In this document: positions 50,079-61,231 of the stretch, in pieces | How positions within the stretch are numbered: position 1 is the first letter of the stretch | Layout: the number at the start of each line of letters is the position of its first letter | Source: Acanthochlamys bracteata | Lineage: Eukaryota; Streptophyta; Magnoliopsida; Pandanales; Velloziaceae | Length of the DNA stretch: 64,000 bases | Assembly: GCA_019914995.1 (NCBI GenBank) | Contig: CM034129.1 | Coordinates: forward strand, 4,725,725 to 4,789,724 | Direction of reading: 5' to 3' | The notes under the pieces: generated by a model | What the model was told of the DNA's origin: nothing | The model's database searches: none | What the model saw: only the letters and a program-made list of their open reading frames with translations | Position numbers and translations under genes: made by a program

Positions 50079-51371
50079 ATGGCTTCCTTCATGAGACCTA
50101 CCAACTATCAGCGCCTTCTACATTACACAAAGCTCTTAACATCCCATGTCAATCAAGGCCGCCACCACCAAGCCCTCTCCCTCTTCTCATACATGTTCAA
50201 CACTCCTGATCTCGAACTCGATGCCTTCGCTTTCCCTCTTGCTCTCAAATCTATCGCTGCTCTTTGCCTACCCAATGCAGCTGCTGCTATCCATGGACAT
50301 GCACTCAAGTCCTCTTTGTTGCCTAACCCTTTTGTTGCATCCGCCCTCGTTGATTCATATGGGAAATGTTTTTTAATTCAGGACGCACGCCAGTTGTTCG
50401 ATGAATGTCCTCAAAGAAATGTTGTTGTATGGAATGCTATGATATCTCTTTGCACTCATTCAAAAGATGTTCGAAGTGCGTTGGATTTGTTTTGTACTAT
50501 GGATGTTCCTCCGAACGAGGCGACATTCAATGTGATAATAGGTGTGCTGGCAGAGTCAGATGGTGGAGAGAATCGAGCACTTGAATTTTATCAACGAATG
50601 AGGGAATTGGGGATCAGGCCCAACTTGATCACAGTATTGGCTCTATTACCTGCTTGTGTTGGTGTTGGAGCACTGAATATGATCAAGGAAATCCAAGGGT
50701 TTGCTTTTAGGAGTTATATTCATTTTGAATGCCATTTGGGTAGTGGGCTTGTGGAAGCATATGGCCGTTGTGGATGCCTTGTCTATGCACGTAGGGTGTT
50801 TGATAGGCTGGGGCAAAGGGATGTTGTCGACTGGAGCTCAATGGTATCCACCTATGCATTTCATGGCTCTGCAGAGATAGCGATATCCATTTTCCAAGAA
50901 ATGGAACTTGACGGAGTTAAGCCAGATGGAATTATGTTTCTAGCAGTGCTGAAGGCTTGCAGTCATGCAGGCCTAGCTGATGATGCCTTGAAATACTTTG
51001 ATATACTGATTAAGCATTATGGTGTGGAAGCATGCAGTGATCACTACTCATGTTTGGTGGATGTCCTCAGCAGAGCAGGGAGGTTAAGAGAGGCATATGA
51101 GATTGTGAACCAGATGCCTGTGAAGCCAACAGCAAGAACCTGGGGTGCCATTCTTGCTTCTTGTAGGAGTTATGGTGATGTGGAGCTAGCAGAGATCGCT
51201 AGCCAAGCATTGTTTGAGATTGAGCCAGAGAATGCTGGGAACTTCGTATTGCTTGCAAGCATATATTCAAGTGCAGGGATGTTTCAGGAGGCAGACAATG
51301 TTAGAAGGGAAATGGAGGAAAGAGGAGTTAGGAGAGAATCTGGTAGCAGTTGGGTTATATCCCAGAAATAA
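50079..51371 (+). CDS. PLS/E-class pentatricopeptide repeat protein, At1g03510-like
   Basis: An intronless frame of 430 residues from ATG 50079 (AAGCGATGG context). About nine PPR units of the PLS type are visible, e.g. NPFVASALVDSYGKC, NVVVWNAMISLCTH, LGSGLVEAYGRCGC, DVVDWSSMVSTYAFHGSAE, GIMFLAVLKACSHAGLADDA and DHYSCLVDVLSRAGRLREAY. An E-type C-terminus follows (TWGAILASCRSYGDVELAEI, EPENAGNFVLLASIYSSAGM, then GSSWVISQK); no DYW deaminase. PPR proteins bind organellar RNA in a sequence-specific way and E-class members often specify C-to-U editing sites. Target organelle and site are unknown; the N-terminus is not a strong transit peptide. The match to Arabidopsis At1g03510 is close over its whole length. 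Confidence 0.93.
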   Translation: MASFMRPTNYQRLLHYTKLLTSHVNQGRHHQALSLFSYMFNTPDLELDAFAFPLALKSIAALCLPNAAAAIHGHALKSSLLPNPFVASALVDSYGKCFLIQDARQLFDECPQRNVVVWNAMISLCTHSKDVRSALDLFCTMDVPPNEATFNVIIGVLAESDGGENRALEFYQRMRELGIRPNLITVLALLPACVGVGALNMIKEIQGFAFRSYIHFECHLGSGLVEAYGRCGCLVYARRVFDRLGQRDVVDWSSMVSTYAFHGSAEIAISIFQEMELDGVKPDGIMFLAVLKACSHAGLADDALKYFDILIKHYGVEACSDHYSCLVDVLSRAGRLREAYEIVNQMPVKPTARTWGAILASCRSYGDVELAEIASQALFEIEPENAGNFVLLASIYSSAGMFQEADNVRREMEERGVRRESGSSWVISQK

Positions 51372-53194
51372 CTGGCTTCTACATTCATCATTTAGATCTC
51401 AAAATGTTTTCAAGTAAGACCATTTGGATCTCATAACGTATTATCTTCTTTTCACCTTCTGGATACATTGATGTTCATAAGTCTGGTCCAATGAAAGATT
51501 ATACTTCAAATAGCAGTTCCGCAAGAGGCAGAACTTGTCTTGTACAGACAGGATGTGATGATGCCAGTTTGCAGGCACATTTGAGCCTTTTGAGATTGCA
51601 ATCCCATACCTTATCTCCAAGAAAGAAGAGAGGCGATGGAGTGAATGTACAAGAAGGAATCGATGGCATGTCTATTGAACTGTATAAAACTGCAAAATTC
51701 GTATCATCCACCACAATCTGAAATTTTGCATATTCAGCGTATCACGAAAGCATTCTAAGAAGATGCGATGAAAGCATATTGCAAGGAAAACATTAAATCA
51801 GATGCACTATAAGTGTGGACCTCTTGTCCTGCGGGTATGCCAGTGATATCCTGTTAAGGAGCTGCATGTTTTAAAGCATCAAAGACTCCAAGTAAAGGCA
51901 CTTGCTGCTGTTTATCAGACTGAAGGACAACAGTTTGCGTCATTCAAAGTCTGGATTTTGTTATTTTTGCTATTAATATTTTTAGTTGATTTGCTGTGCT
52001 ATTACTTTAAGTTAGTTGAGTTATAGCATTATTTTAGTCTAAACAACTAACAAGATGTAAGCAGAATTTCTTTCTGTATATACCTTTTCCAGTAGTGAAT
52101 TATTGCAGTTATGTTTGAGTAGCAAGAACCTCTCTACCTCCCTGCATTTTTTAGGTAAAATGCCTTAGACAAGTCAGCTGAGAGTCTACCATGACTACCA
52201 TAATAGAGATACCGATCGGTGCAATTATTCCCGATGTCATTGTATTAGTTTCAATCATAAGACTCGAACAATGTAGCTATTCATCTAGGTTGTGGTTTCA
52301 AAGCTTCCAACTGAGTTAACAATCTCATATTGCACTGTATGCCTTGTTCAAGGCTTCAAGCTCAGACATCTAAACTTCAGATCATTGCAACTTGAGCATC
52401 TAGGCATGTTTGTCTCTTGTAAACACTTACAGCACTTCAGATTTTAACAGAATGGCTTAATTTCACTGTGACATGATGCGAACTACTGTCACTTGTGACT
52501 CTACATAGCATTTTATGATATTGAGTGATGTGTCAAGACAAACAAAAGGGATAAAGATAGCCCAACCAAAAGAAAAGCTATCTGAGTACTCTTCCTCCTT
52601 AACTGATCACGGAATCATTTGTTACTTTCTGTTTTGAGTATGGTAGTAGACAATCCTAATAACTGTAAATATTTTCATATTTTGTTCGTAAATATACAAA
52701 CCCCTTAAAAAAACAACTCATTATGATTATCTTCTTGTATGAGCATTGTTGACGATATAAATTAGACTAATACATGGACGTATCATATTTGTCAATTTAT
52801 ATCGGGATAAGATAAGATTTTTTCCCTCTTTCCTTTAATATTTGTCAATTTAGCAAATGTTAGATATAAGGACTTACATATTTTGTTAACTTAAGATTAT
52901 TCATTTGTATCAACTCTTTATTTGGAGTCTATTGGTTTGTTACATTCACAAAATCTTACATCATCATTCCAAGAAATCAGATAGATCATAAGCAGCAGCA
53001 GCCCCAGAGTCAGAATGTGGTGAGGCTCAAAGTAAGGTATCAAATTTTAACTTCCCATTGGTCCAAAGAGATAGCCTTATCCATTCCCTCAGCTCTATTG
53101 CCTATCAAAAATCCCTACCTTCCAGCTCTTCTCAACACAAACTCTCCTACTGAAACTTTCGTTCTCTCCTTTCTCATTCCAAGTTCTTCCTTCC
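51372..53194 (+). promoter_or_regulatory. PPR 3' flank and psaD promoter
   Basis: The left part is PPR 3' flank without coding potential. Toward the right are light-regulatory motifs of psaD: overlapping I-boxes GATAAGATAAG (52806-52816), a reverse I-box (53076-53081) and an inverted CCAAT box (53057-53061). From about 53090 to 53190 the sequence is C/T-rich with no TATA box. Bases 51491-51721 are an open frame without recognisable content. Confidence 0.55.
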
Positions 53195-53824
53195 ATGGCT
53201 ATGGTGACTCAAGCAGCAGCAGCCGCCCTGTTCACTCCTGCTACCATTGCTGCTCCTAAGCCTTCTTCCCGTACTCTCGTTCTAACCAAGCCGTTCCGTG
53301 CTAACACCATCCGCATGTCTGCAGCTGCAGAGGGGAAAGCAGCAGAACCTGCAGCAGCAGCAACTAAGGAAAAGGCTGCAGAAGCTCCAGCAGGCTTCAC
53401 TCCTCCAGAGCTCGATCCCAACACTCCGTCTCCAATCTTCGCTGGAAGTACAGGAGGACTTTTGCGTAAAGCTCAAGTAGAAGAGTTCTACGTGATAACA
53501 TGGGATTCGCCTAAAGAGCAAGTATTCGAGATGCCTACTGGAGGTGCCGCGATCATGCGGCAGGGACCAAACTTGCTGAAGCTTGCTAGGAAAGAACAGT
53601 GTCTTGCTCTTGGAACAAGGCTTAGGTCCAAGTACAAGATTAAGTACCAATTCTACAGGGTTTTCCCTAACGGTGAAGTTCAGTACTTGCACCCGAAGGA
53701 TGGTGTTTTTCCTGAGAAGGCGACCGCTGGACGACAAGGTGTTGGGCAAAATGCTCGTTCTATCGGGAAGAACATCAGCCCTGCCGAGATTAAGTTTACA
53801 GGAAAGATGGTTTATGATGTGTAA
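53195..53824 (+). CDS. PSAD: Photosystem I reaction centre subunit II (PsaD), chloroplast precursor
   Basis: An intronless 209-codon gene, as usual for plant psaD. ATG 53195 sits in a good context (TCCATGGCT). Residues ~1-45 are a transit peptide rich in Ala, Ser and Thr ([17 protein letters not shown]), ending near RMSAAAEG. An Ala/Glu/Lys-rich mature N-terminus ([17 protein letters not shown]) leads into the conserved core: [80 protein letters not shown] and [15 protein letters not shown]. PsaD sits on the stromal face of PSI and provides the basic docking site for ferredoxin. The promoter lacks a TATA box but has I-boxes. Confidence 0.97.
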   Translation: MAMVTQAAAAALFTPATIAAPKPSSRTLVLTKPFRANTIRMSAAAEGKAAEPAAAATKEKAAEAPAGFTPPELDPNTPSPIFAGSTGGLLRKAQVEEFYVITWDSPKEQVFEMPTGGAAIMRQGPNLLKLARKEQCLALGTRLRSKYKIKYQFYRVFPNGEVQYLHPKDGVFPEKATAGRQGVGQNARSIGKNISPAEIKFTGKMVYDV

Positions 53825-54344
53825 GCTATGTACCTGAATTGACTGTAGCGGCAACGGCTGGTGGCGGTAATGGTGGTTGTGTATCTGTACGGACTCTGTT
53901 CCTGTTCTTCTGCTGCTGCTGCTATAAGAGATTGTTTTCAATGGACATAGTAGAAATGAAAAAGTGTAATATGAATTTCCGTCTGTGTTGGAAACATTTT
54001 ATACTTTCCTAGATAGATTTTTCACGTCTGATTCAGTTTCGATACGGATGAAATTTGGTGATCTTGTCGATCGTCACGTTAGGAATTTTGGATTAAGTCG
54101 AAGAGTAAAATACAACACAAATAATAGCTGAACTTCAGTTAACCAATCGTAAGCAAAGATTTGAACAAGAAAAACAGTAACAATAAAGGATACCATTGCA
54201 TAAGTAAACACTACAGAAATCTCAGTAACGAACCATTATGTTTTCGGTAAGTAACAAACAGGTTATAGGGATTGTAACTGAAAATTGTAGCAGCTAGCGA
54301 AACAATTGTTCATCAATCCTCAAATACTACTACAACTCATTGTT
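53825..54344. other. Convergent intergenic region, psaD / ACL5
   Basis: 520 bp holding both 3' UTRs. The psaD 3' UTR begins with a GC-rich stretch including a TGCTGCTGCTGC run near 53911. Nothing else recognised. Confidence 0.6.
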
Positions 54345-56258
54345 CTAATAAGATTGACTTGAACACATACTGGTGCAGCTTCCATGACCATATATGAACT
54401 TTGCGTTGCTCTCAGTATACACCTGAGTCTCCTTTGCTAGACTGCAATCAGAACTTATATATTTAGCATGCATATCTATCCAATGACTACTAAATTCAGT
54501 TACTGCAAAATAGAACTTACGATTTCCGCACGGCTTTGCTTAATGTCGAAGCTGATGAGAAAGTCTTGCCATCAAGATACTTGTTCTCGCCCATGATCCT
54601 TTGCTTGATCCTTGCATCAAGTCGGTCAGCATCCAACGCAAAAGGTGAATCGGACGCCTATAAGCAGTTTACTTTTGATGAAAAATCCTACCAGGGAGAC
54701 AATGATACTACAGCAAGCATGAAGAGCGACTATATGTTACCATGACCCAACCCCAAGTATCAGCATAAGAAGGTATATGAGCTGAATAAGGCACAACATC
54801 TGCAATTCAAGAAAATCTTAGAAATTCTAGTATAAAGTCCTCTAAGATAAGGCATTATTATGTATGCATACATCGAAATACATGTTTCAGAGTATTGTTG
54901 ATGCAGGAGAAGACCTCTGTGTGCGTGAAAACTCCCGCTGGTCCTGCCTGCAAGTCGAAGTAACGATGCAATACTCACTAATAAGTAAGAAAGGAGAAAG
55001 AAAGATTACTTACTATACCTGCGTGACAAAGATGCCACCATCCTTCAAGTTGGGTCTAACAATCGATTCGTAGAATGATTTCGTATAGAGTTGGTAGCAA
55101 GGCCCTCCTTCAATTGGATCAGCCAAGTCTCCGATGATCACATCAAACTTATCTTTACTCTTTTCTAGCTCAGCTCTGTTATTTTTTGGATTATCAAGAC
55201 GACCAATGTCAAAAAGCAACGCCGACTATAGGCACACTAGAATTTTCAATAAGCAGGATATAACCTTGACGTTGATAGTATGTACCATACCTGGCATCAT
55301 TGATGATGAGTTGCAGCCTTGGATCAAAGAATGCATCTTTGTTTGCCTCAAGGTGAGACTTGCAAAAATCAACAACTTCCTATACCAATGAACATTGCAT
55401 TGCACAAACAGATTATTAGCATACGAAGCCTAATAAACAACAAACTCTTCTGGTTTCTGTACATAAGTTGAGCATGCTGATATCTGGCGATACCGAATTG
55501 AAATGTATGCTTCTATTTGATGACAGAGCAATAACTAACCAACATTGAAGTTGTACAAGATTTTAAGCAATACCTCATCAATATCACACATGACGACTCT
55601 CTCTACAGTTGTATGCCTAAGGATTTCTCTTGCTGTGGATCCTTCTCCTCCTCCCATGATGAAAACAATCTTAGGACTGCAAATTTTTTTCGGGAACATA
55701 TACATATATCTTAGTTATATGTTTGATAGGTTGGCAACAACTAAAGGAGCAAAGTATGAGGAATTCATGAAGAACAAGATATGGAACTTGATGATTTCAT
55801 TACTTTTGATGGTGGAGAAGTGCTGGATGAACGAGCGACTCGTGATATATGAATTCATCTATTTCGGCACTCTGAAGCTTCCCATCGATAACTAAAGCCT
55901 GAAGTGTATAAACAAGCAGTATTACTGCCAGAAAACATAACACGAAAGACCCGCTTGTACTTCAATGTCTGAGACAAATCAATTACACCAACCTTGCCGA
56001 AGGGCTTTGTATCAAGCAATGCTATATCCTGGTAGCGTGACGTGCCTGTGTGTAAAATGCTGCAGGAGAACCAAAACAAAGGCTTCACTTCTGTAAGCAA
56101 CACTACTTCATGCGTACCTAAGTTTACGTATAAACCATTACGTATAGGTAAGCTAAATGTGAATACCTGTTAAGAGCAAAGCACCATCTGAGGTTCTGCT
56201 CAATCTCTTCTTCATACCAGCAGCTCTTCCTCCTTCCCTCAACACTGACGTCATTCAT
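54345..56258 (-). CDS. ACL5: Thermospermine synthase ACAULIS5
   Basis: Ten minus-strand exons: 56167-56258, 55993-56059, 55804-55898, 55574-55676, 55291-55379, 55019-55175, 54872-54947, 54741-54799, 54521-54657 and 54345-54441, giving 323 residues (Arabidopsis ACL5 is 339). Polyamine synthase motifs in order: [116 protein letters not shown] and [16 protein letters not shown]. The aminopropyl donor is decarboxylated SAM; ACL5 converts spermidine to thermospermine, which limits xylem differentiation. [20 protein letters not shown] is the ACL5-type version, unlike spermidine synthase (SSDPVGPAE-like). The C-terminus ([12 protein letters not shown]) differs from the Arabidopsis one. The leader contains two overlapping uORFs. 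Confidence 0.95.
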
Positions 56259-56392
56259 ATCTTTAATTTCCTCCGAAAGATAAACTGCCAACGAGCTGAT
56301 TGTACTAGAGTATTGGAGTCTGAACTGAGTTTGAAGGTAATCTACAGTTCCAGGGCTTTATAAGATATCTCTGAGAGTAAGAAACGCTTTAG

Positions 56393-56494
56393 TTAATTTA
56401 AACAGAGACCACGATGGTGGAGATCTCTCGAGCGCTGGGGTTTAGATTCACTCCACCTCCAGCAAAGAGAGCAAAAACAACAATAAGCATGCAT
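56393..56494 (-). promoter_or_regulatory. Two overlapping uORFs in the ACL5 leader
   Basis: ATG at 56494 opens a 33-codon uORF (stop 56395-56393). ATG at 56490, in another frame, opens a 30-codon uORF (MLIVVFALFAGGG..., stop 56400-56398). Both end ~135-140 nt before the ACL5 ATG. They matter only if transcription begins upstream of 56494. Confidence 0.4.
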
Positions 56495-56903
56495 GCGTGC
56501 GTTCAAGTGAGAAAGCACACAGCTCGATAGTGATTCGATCATGTTCCTGCTGCGCTGCTGAACCCGCGTGAGAGAAAGAAGAGATAGAGATTATTGTTGA
56601 AAAATAACAATATTTGTTTTGATTGATTTTGGTAACGTGCATGGTGTGGTCTCGAGTCTCTCGGCCACTTGATTAATCTTGGAGGATGGTGCGCGCGTGC
56701 GCAGGGATTGTGCAGTGGACATGATGAAGAAGAGAATAACAATGATGTTCATGATGTAGTCTCCCTTCCATGCTTGCTGGCCTGATGCCAAACATCATGG
56801 CCACTGATGAGGACTGCACTACTCCCAATTCCCAGGCCATGCCAGGCCAAATTGCCACTACCTGTTTACCATCTCTCCACCAAGCTTGCTCATCATTCCT
56901 GCC

Positions 56904-57119
56904 AGATAGGTCAAACTCTAGTTAGCCTAACGTTAAAACACTGCTCGGCAAGTCTGAGACTTTGAAGAGTCTTCAGTTCAACCCCCTTACACCCGCAATG
57001 GCTGCAAGTAAAGATAGGCCAAACTCTTTTAGCCTACTGGTAAAGATTAATTACTCGGCAAGTCGTACTTTCAAAAGTTCTTCAGTTCAACCCCCTCAAA
57101 CCTGAAATGGCAGCAAGTA
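56904..57119 (+). repeat. Tandem pair of tRNA/SINE-like units with Pol III boxes
   Basis: Two ~107-bp units (56904-57010, 57012-57119), each opening AGATAGG and closing GCAAGTA. Each has an A-box-like TAGCCTA (56923 and 57030) and a B box GTTCAACCC (56976-56984 and 57085-57093) about 42-44 nt further on; the B box fits the GWTCRANNC consensus. Neither can be folded by eye into a proper tRNA, so these look like tRNA-derived SINE fragments. Confidence 0.55.
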
Positions 57120-57606
57120 CAACGTATTCATTTTACATTTGCTAGGCAAGTATACTTGATATCTCATTGGTTTCAAACGAAAAATAACTTGGACAAAAAT
57201 ACTTTCAGTCTCACTTGGCCGCTACAGAGAAAGTACCTGATAAACTGTGAATTTAGCACTCCCACGAATCAGGTTTTATACGGTTGAAGTAAGATAGGAA
57301 TCCTAATGAAATACCTTACCCTTGTACCACACAAACATCTTGCGTAGTACGTGCAGGATAGTCGATACACAAAGTACATATAACTTGGATCATTTGCTAT
57401 GTAGACAAGTACCACTTGATTCCATAGCAAAAATTTGAAGTGAATGGTCGGTACATGCAAGTGTAGCTGACATAAAACATTACCATAGTATGTCATTTGG
57501 AACATTCCAAGCAAATGCATACAATCCACAGTAAACAAAGTTTCTACATGGAGATGATATCAACAACTCGAGTTGTTGTAGAGGCAGCTTAAAAGAAGCA
57601 AATCTG

Positions 57607-60600
57607 TTAGTCATATTCAAGTTCATCTGTTGTAACTGGCCGTTTGAGTGGAATTATAGACTTCTTTTCTACATCTTGAGATAATGCTTTTCTCATATCT
57701 GCAATATGGCATTGTTGAAACATCATGAGAAAGGGAGTAACAACAATCAAAAATTAAGTAGGAATTACATATCCAAGCTGCAGGATAACGGCATTACCCA
57801 ACCCATCCTCTTCTCCTGAGTAATACCGCAACACACGCCGGTATATCACATATCCAAGCTGTATAGGAGGTAATAACATTGAGTCAAATGGAAAATAAGT
57901 TCCAAAATAAAAATATTTTACAGGGATTCAGTAACATAGCATGAGTATTTAATTTGCCGATAAGAAGGGAAAGGCATAGACATAAAACTTTACATGCCAA
58001 TTCATTCCTGACTCGTCAAGTAATTCAAACTAGGTTCTATTTGCATATCAGCTCTTGTAGACTTGACCATATAAAGGAAGTTGGATCATCATCTGGCTAG
58101 TTATTAGGGGTATGCGACCAGATGTAAGTAGTGTTGGAATACAGTTCTCTAAGATCAGTAATCTTATTATAGACTAAGCTAGCTATTGAACTTCAACATA
58201 AAAAACTAATGTGCCAGTTAAATCATTCACTCCAACTTTACTTCTTTTAGCTACGCCTTTCACACAAAGAACCCCCAAGCGCTAGAACCTTAAAAACTTC
58301 CTGCAATGGCATTGCTCAGTAGCACTTCATGAGAACTAAAAATGAATAATATTACACAAACTAATCATAGCATACTGAAACCATATACGGGCACTGCCTT
58401 TTGAAGAAAATTTTGAATCTTGCATCATCTGATCTAAGTAAGCCAACCCTACCTAGTAGGACTGATTATTGTTGCGTATCATTGATGTAATTAATAAGGG
58501 CACAATCAGCTCAATACTTGACATCAAATTTAAGCAGGAAGTTAGGAACAAGAAATTTTCTTGAAATCCAAGGCAACATAATTTGGATTCGGTCAACTTG
58601 AGAGTTTGGAAAATGATCTACAGAGAGAGGATTTTCAAAAGCCCATCTAGAGAATCTAATCTCTGAATGCTTTTATAAACTTGCTTTAATAAGCAATTCT
58701 GTTTCATGGATGCCTAGAGGCATCAGAAAGTAGTTTTATTTATTATAATTTACCAAATACCTAAATTGCATAACCAATTCTATGAACAAAAAATTTCCAA
58801 ACCATGGTTTCAATATCTTAGCCAGACACAGAATAGGAAGCATGAAGTTTTGTCAGTACACTGATATCTCCATGACAGCCCTAGTTTTTTGTGAGGGCTA
58901 CTCCATTAGTAGAAAAAAAAAGGAGATAAAGAGAAAATTGGTAACTTGCAAATTAATAAGATTTATCTCATAAAAAAATTATATGCTACTTTATGCACTC
59001 ATTACCTATCCATCAAATACTCTATTATTCAAAACTAAAAACATAAACGTTGGCTTTGTGTTTTAGAGCTTCTGATTGCAAGGAAGTAAAGTGGAAATGG
59101 CTTAACTAGATAACTATGGAAAAAGAAAAATGAAAAAAAGGGAGATCCCATCTTAAAGGAAATGAGAATACCACATCTCTCTCAATAATGGAACTTTTTA
59201 TTATTTATAAGCACATTGTTTCCCTTTTATTGTCATTAGCTGTAAGACCTAAGGCCGAAGCAAGGAGCTACTGATAATGTGCTTCTTGATAGGACTGCTT
59301 CAATTGTATAACATATGAACATATAGTAGACTATGGACTAATACGAGTATGATCTTTTCTCCCAACAACATTTCTCTAAAGGGAAGTGTGACGAAATATT
59401 AAAAGACTAAAAGAGAATGGTTCAGAAACTGACCTTTTCATACATCTTTATAGCCGGCAAGTTCGATGCTCTCACAAATAGATCCACAAAATATGCCTTA
59501 TCCCTACAATAATATAATCACAAAACTGGTTAGGGAGAACCCTTTCAAAGATTATATGTACAAGCATCGTGTTGCAAAATTTACAACATCTACATCTGAA
59601 TTCAAATGCTTAAGGAGACCAAGCATGCATGTTGATATCTAAAAACAGATACCTAATTCCTGATAAGAGTAAAATGACCACATATAGGAAGAAAAGTCTT
59701 TAGACTGGTAATTAAGACAACACTACTAAATTATCTGTTCACCAAAAAGTGAAAACCTTAAATGATATGAGAAATATCATCACATGCAACATTCACCGAA
59801 ATTATAAAGATGCAAATGTGACAAACTGTTAATCGAGGATTTAATGAGCAGAAGGGGGTTGAGAATCATTGAGCTATAGATACTAACTTGTCACTGATGT
59901 CCTCCAGCAAGTTCATGAGCTTTTTCGCTAATTGTTGTCTGCGATATTCAGGAGAAACTGTAACTGCTGTTACATGTCCATGCCATGATTCACCCTGTCC
60001 CTCAATTTTTCCCATAACTGCAAGTCATGCTCCTCAGGATTGATCAAACTTGCTAAAGTTTAACAAATAAAATCACTCGAAGTATAGCACAATATAATTG
60101 ATTACAAAATATTTAGGAACCAATCAAGTTAACTTAAGCTGATATAAAACCCTTCACAAAATAATGCGATGCACAAACAATCATTCGCGTCACAACTCAC
60201 AATAGTTAATTTCCTCAATCAATCAAGTAATGACCAAGCTAGCTAATCAACTGGCTAAGATAACAAACACCAATCCAGTAGTTTCATGAATTACTGAATC
60301 AAACAATACTATGTAATCATTTATCAGCCAAATATCTGCTTCACCCTATTTGCGAACAACTTTATGTCGTATATAAGATTACTCCTTTCACATCAAATAC
60401 AAGTCAAAATAGATAAACCACAGCGAATTGGGAAATGTGCTTAAATTCTCTTCATTATCAACATATTGATAGCTCCCAATATGAATGCACACATTAAAAG
60501 CAGAAGCTTCTACTAATTCTCAGCAACCTACAGAAACACCCAAAATTTTAATCGGAAGGAATCAAAAGTAAAAGTAAGGAAACGCAAGTAAATACTATAT

Positions 60601-60870
60601 CCCATGATCTTGTTTCCAGGTCCTTCAGCAACGTGGAAGTAATCCGGCCATCGAGCGAGGTAAGTCATATAGAATGACATGTTGAACTGAATCAAATTCC
60701 CATCCACAATACATTAGAAATTTCTCAAAATTGTTCCAGCGGAATTACAGAATCAATCAATCATTCAATCGATCGGGAGAAGGAAAGATTACTGTTTCTG
60801 TGAGGTGGTCGAGGTTAACATTGCCGAATCGGAGCAGATCATTGCAGCAGAACCTTCGGATCGTAGTCAT
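57607..60870 (-). CDS. NAA20: N-alpha-acetyltransferase 20 (NatB catalytic subunit)
   Basis: Six minus-strand exons (60793-60870, 60596-60686, 59888-60017, 59434-59503, 57798-57858, 57607-57698) give 173 residues, matching the family. It starts MTTIRRFCCNDLLRFGNVNL. The GNAT fold is evident: FNMSFYMTYLARWPDYFHVA (substrate side), MGKIEGQGESWHGHVTAVTV and SPEYRRQQLAKKLMNLLEDI (acetyl-CoA pyrophosphate loop, RRQQLA), then KAYFVDLFVRASNLPAIKMY and LGYVIYRRVLRYYSG. The C-terminus SIIPLKRPVTTDELEYD is the typical NAA20 tail. With NAA25 it acetylates nascent chains starting Met-Asp, Met-Glu, Met-Asn or Met-Gln at the ribosome. Its introns, including 57859-59433, are long and AT-rich. Confidence 0.96.
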
Positions 60871-61231
60871 TCACGCAAGCGAGTGATTTGATTTAGATGA
60901 ACAGCAGCAGCAGACAAGTGCGCAATAGCAACTCTTATTTGTGCGTGTGTTCTAGATTTCACGGATCAGCGAGATCAAAATGTAAGTAGTGTCCTGAGAT
61001 TGTAGAATACATTAATTGTTGGCTTGATGCAAAAGTCCACAAACATTATGGTTTATTCATGTAAAAATCGAAGGTTAGATGGGCTTTTTTTCGGCTCAAA
61101 TTTAATCGGGGGTAAAGCCCATCAATTCCATTTTATTATCTATAAACGGTTTTCAAGGTTTTAAATAAAAATTTTGTAACTTTTAATTCTAGAATATAGT
61201 TGAACGGAGACAGAAACACTACTGCTGCAAT
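60871..61231. promoter_or_regulatory. Short divergent promoter, NAA20 / FAP2-like
   Basis: Only 361 bp separate the two divergent ATGs. A site II-like AAAGCCCATC lies near 61113-61122 and GATGGGC-type sequence near 61078-61084. No TATA box was placed. Confidence 0.45.

Larger units (their letters stand above)
56259..57606. other. ACL5 leader/promoter and NAA20 3' flank
   Basis: The left part is the ACL5 leader and promoter (minus strand). The middle holds the tandem tRNA/SINE-like units (56904-57119). The right part is downstream of NAA20. No additional gene seen. Confidence 0.55.

Noticed and set aside
51491..51721. 76-codon frame after the PPR gene
   Set aside because: Within the PPR 3' flank, no recognisable content or splice signals linking it to a gene.
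53282..53941. 219-codon open frame antisense to psaD
   Set aside because: It is the mirror of the highly biased psaD coding sequence and shows no domain; PsaD on the plus strand is certain.
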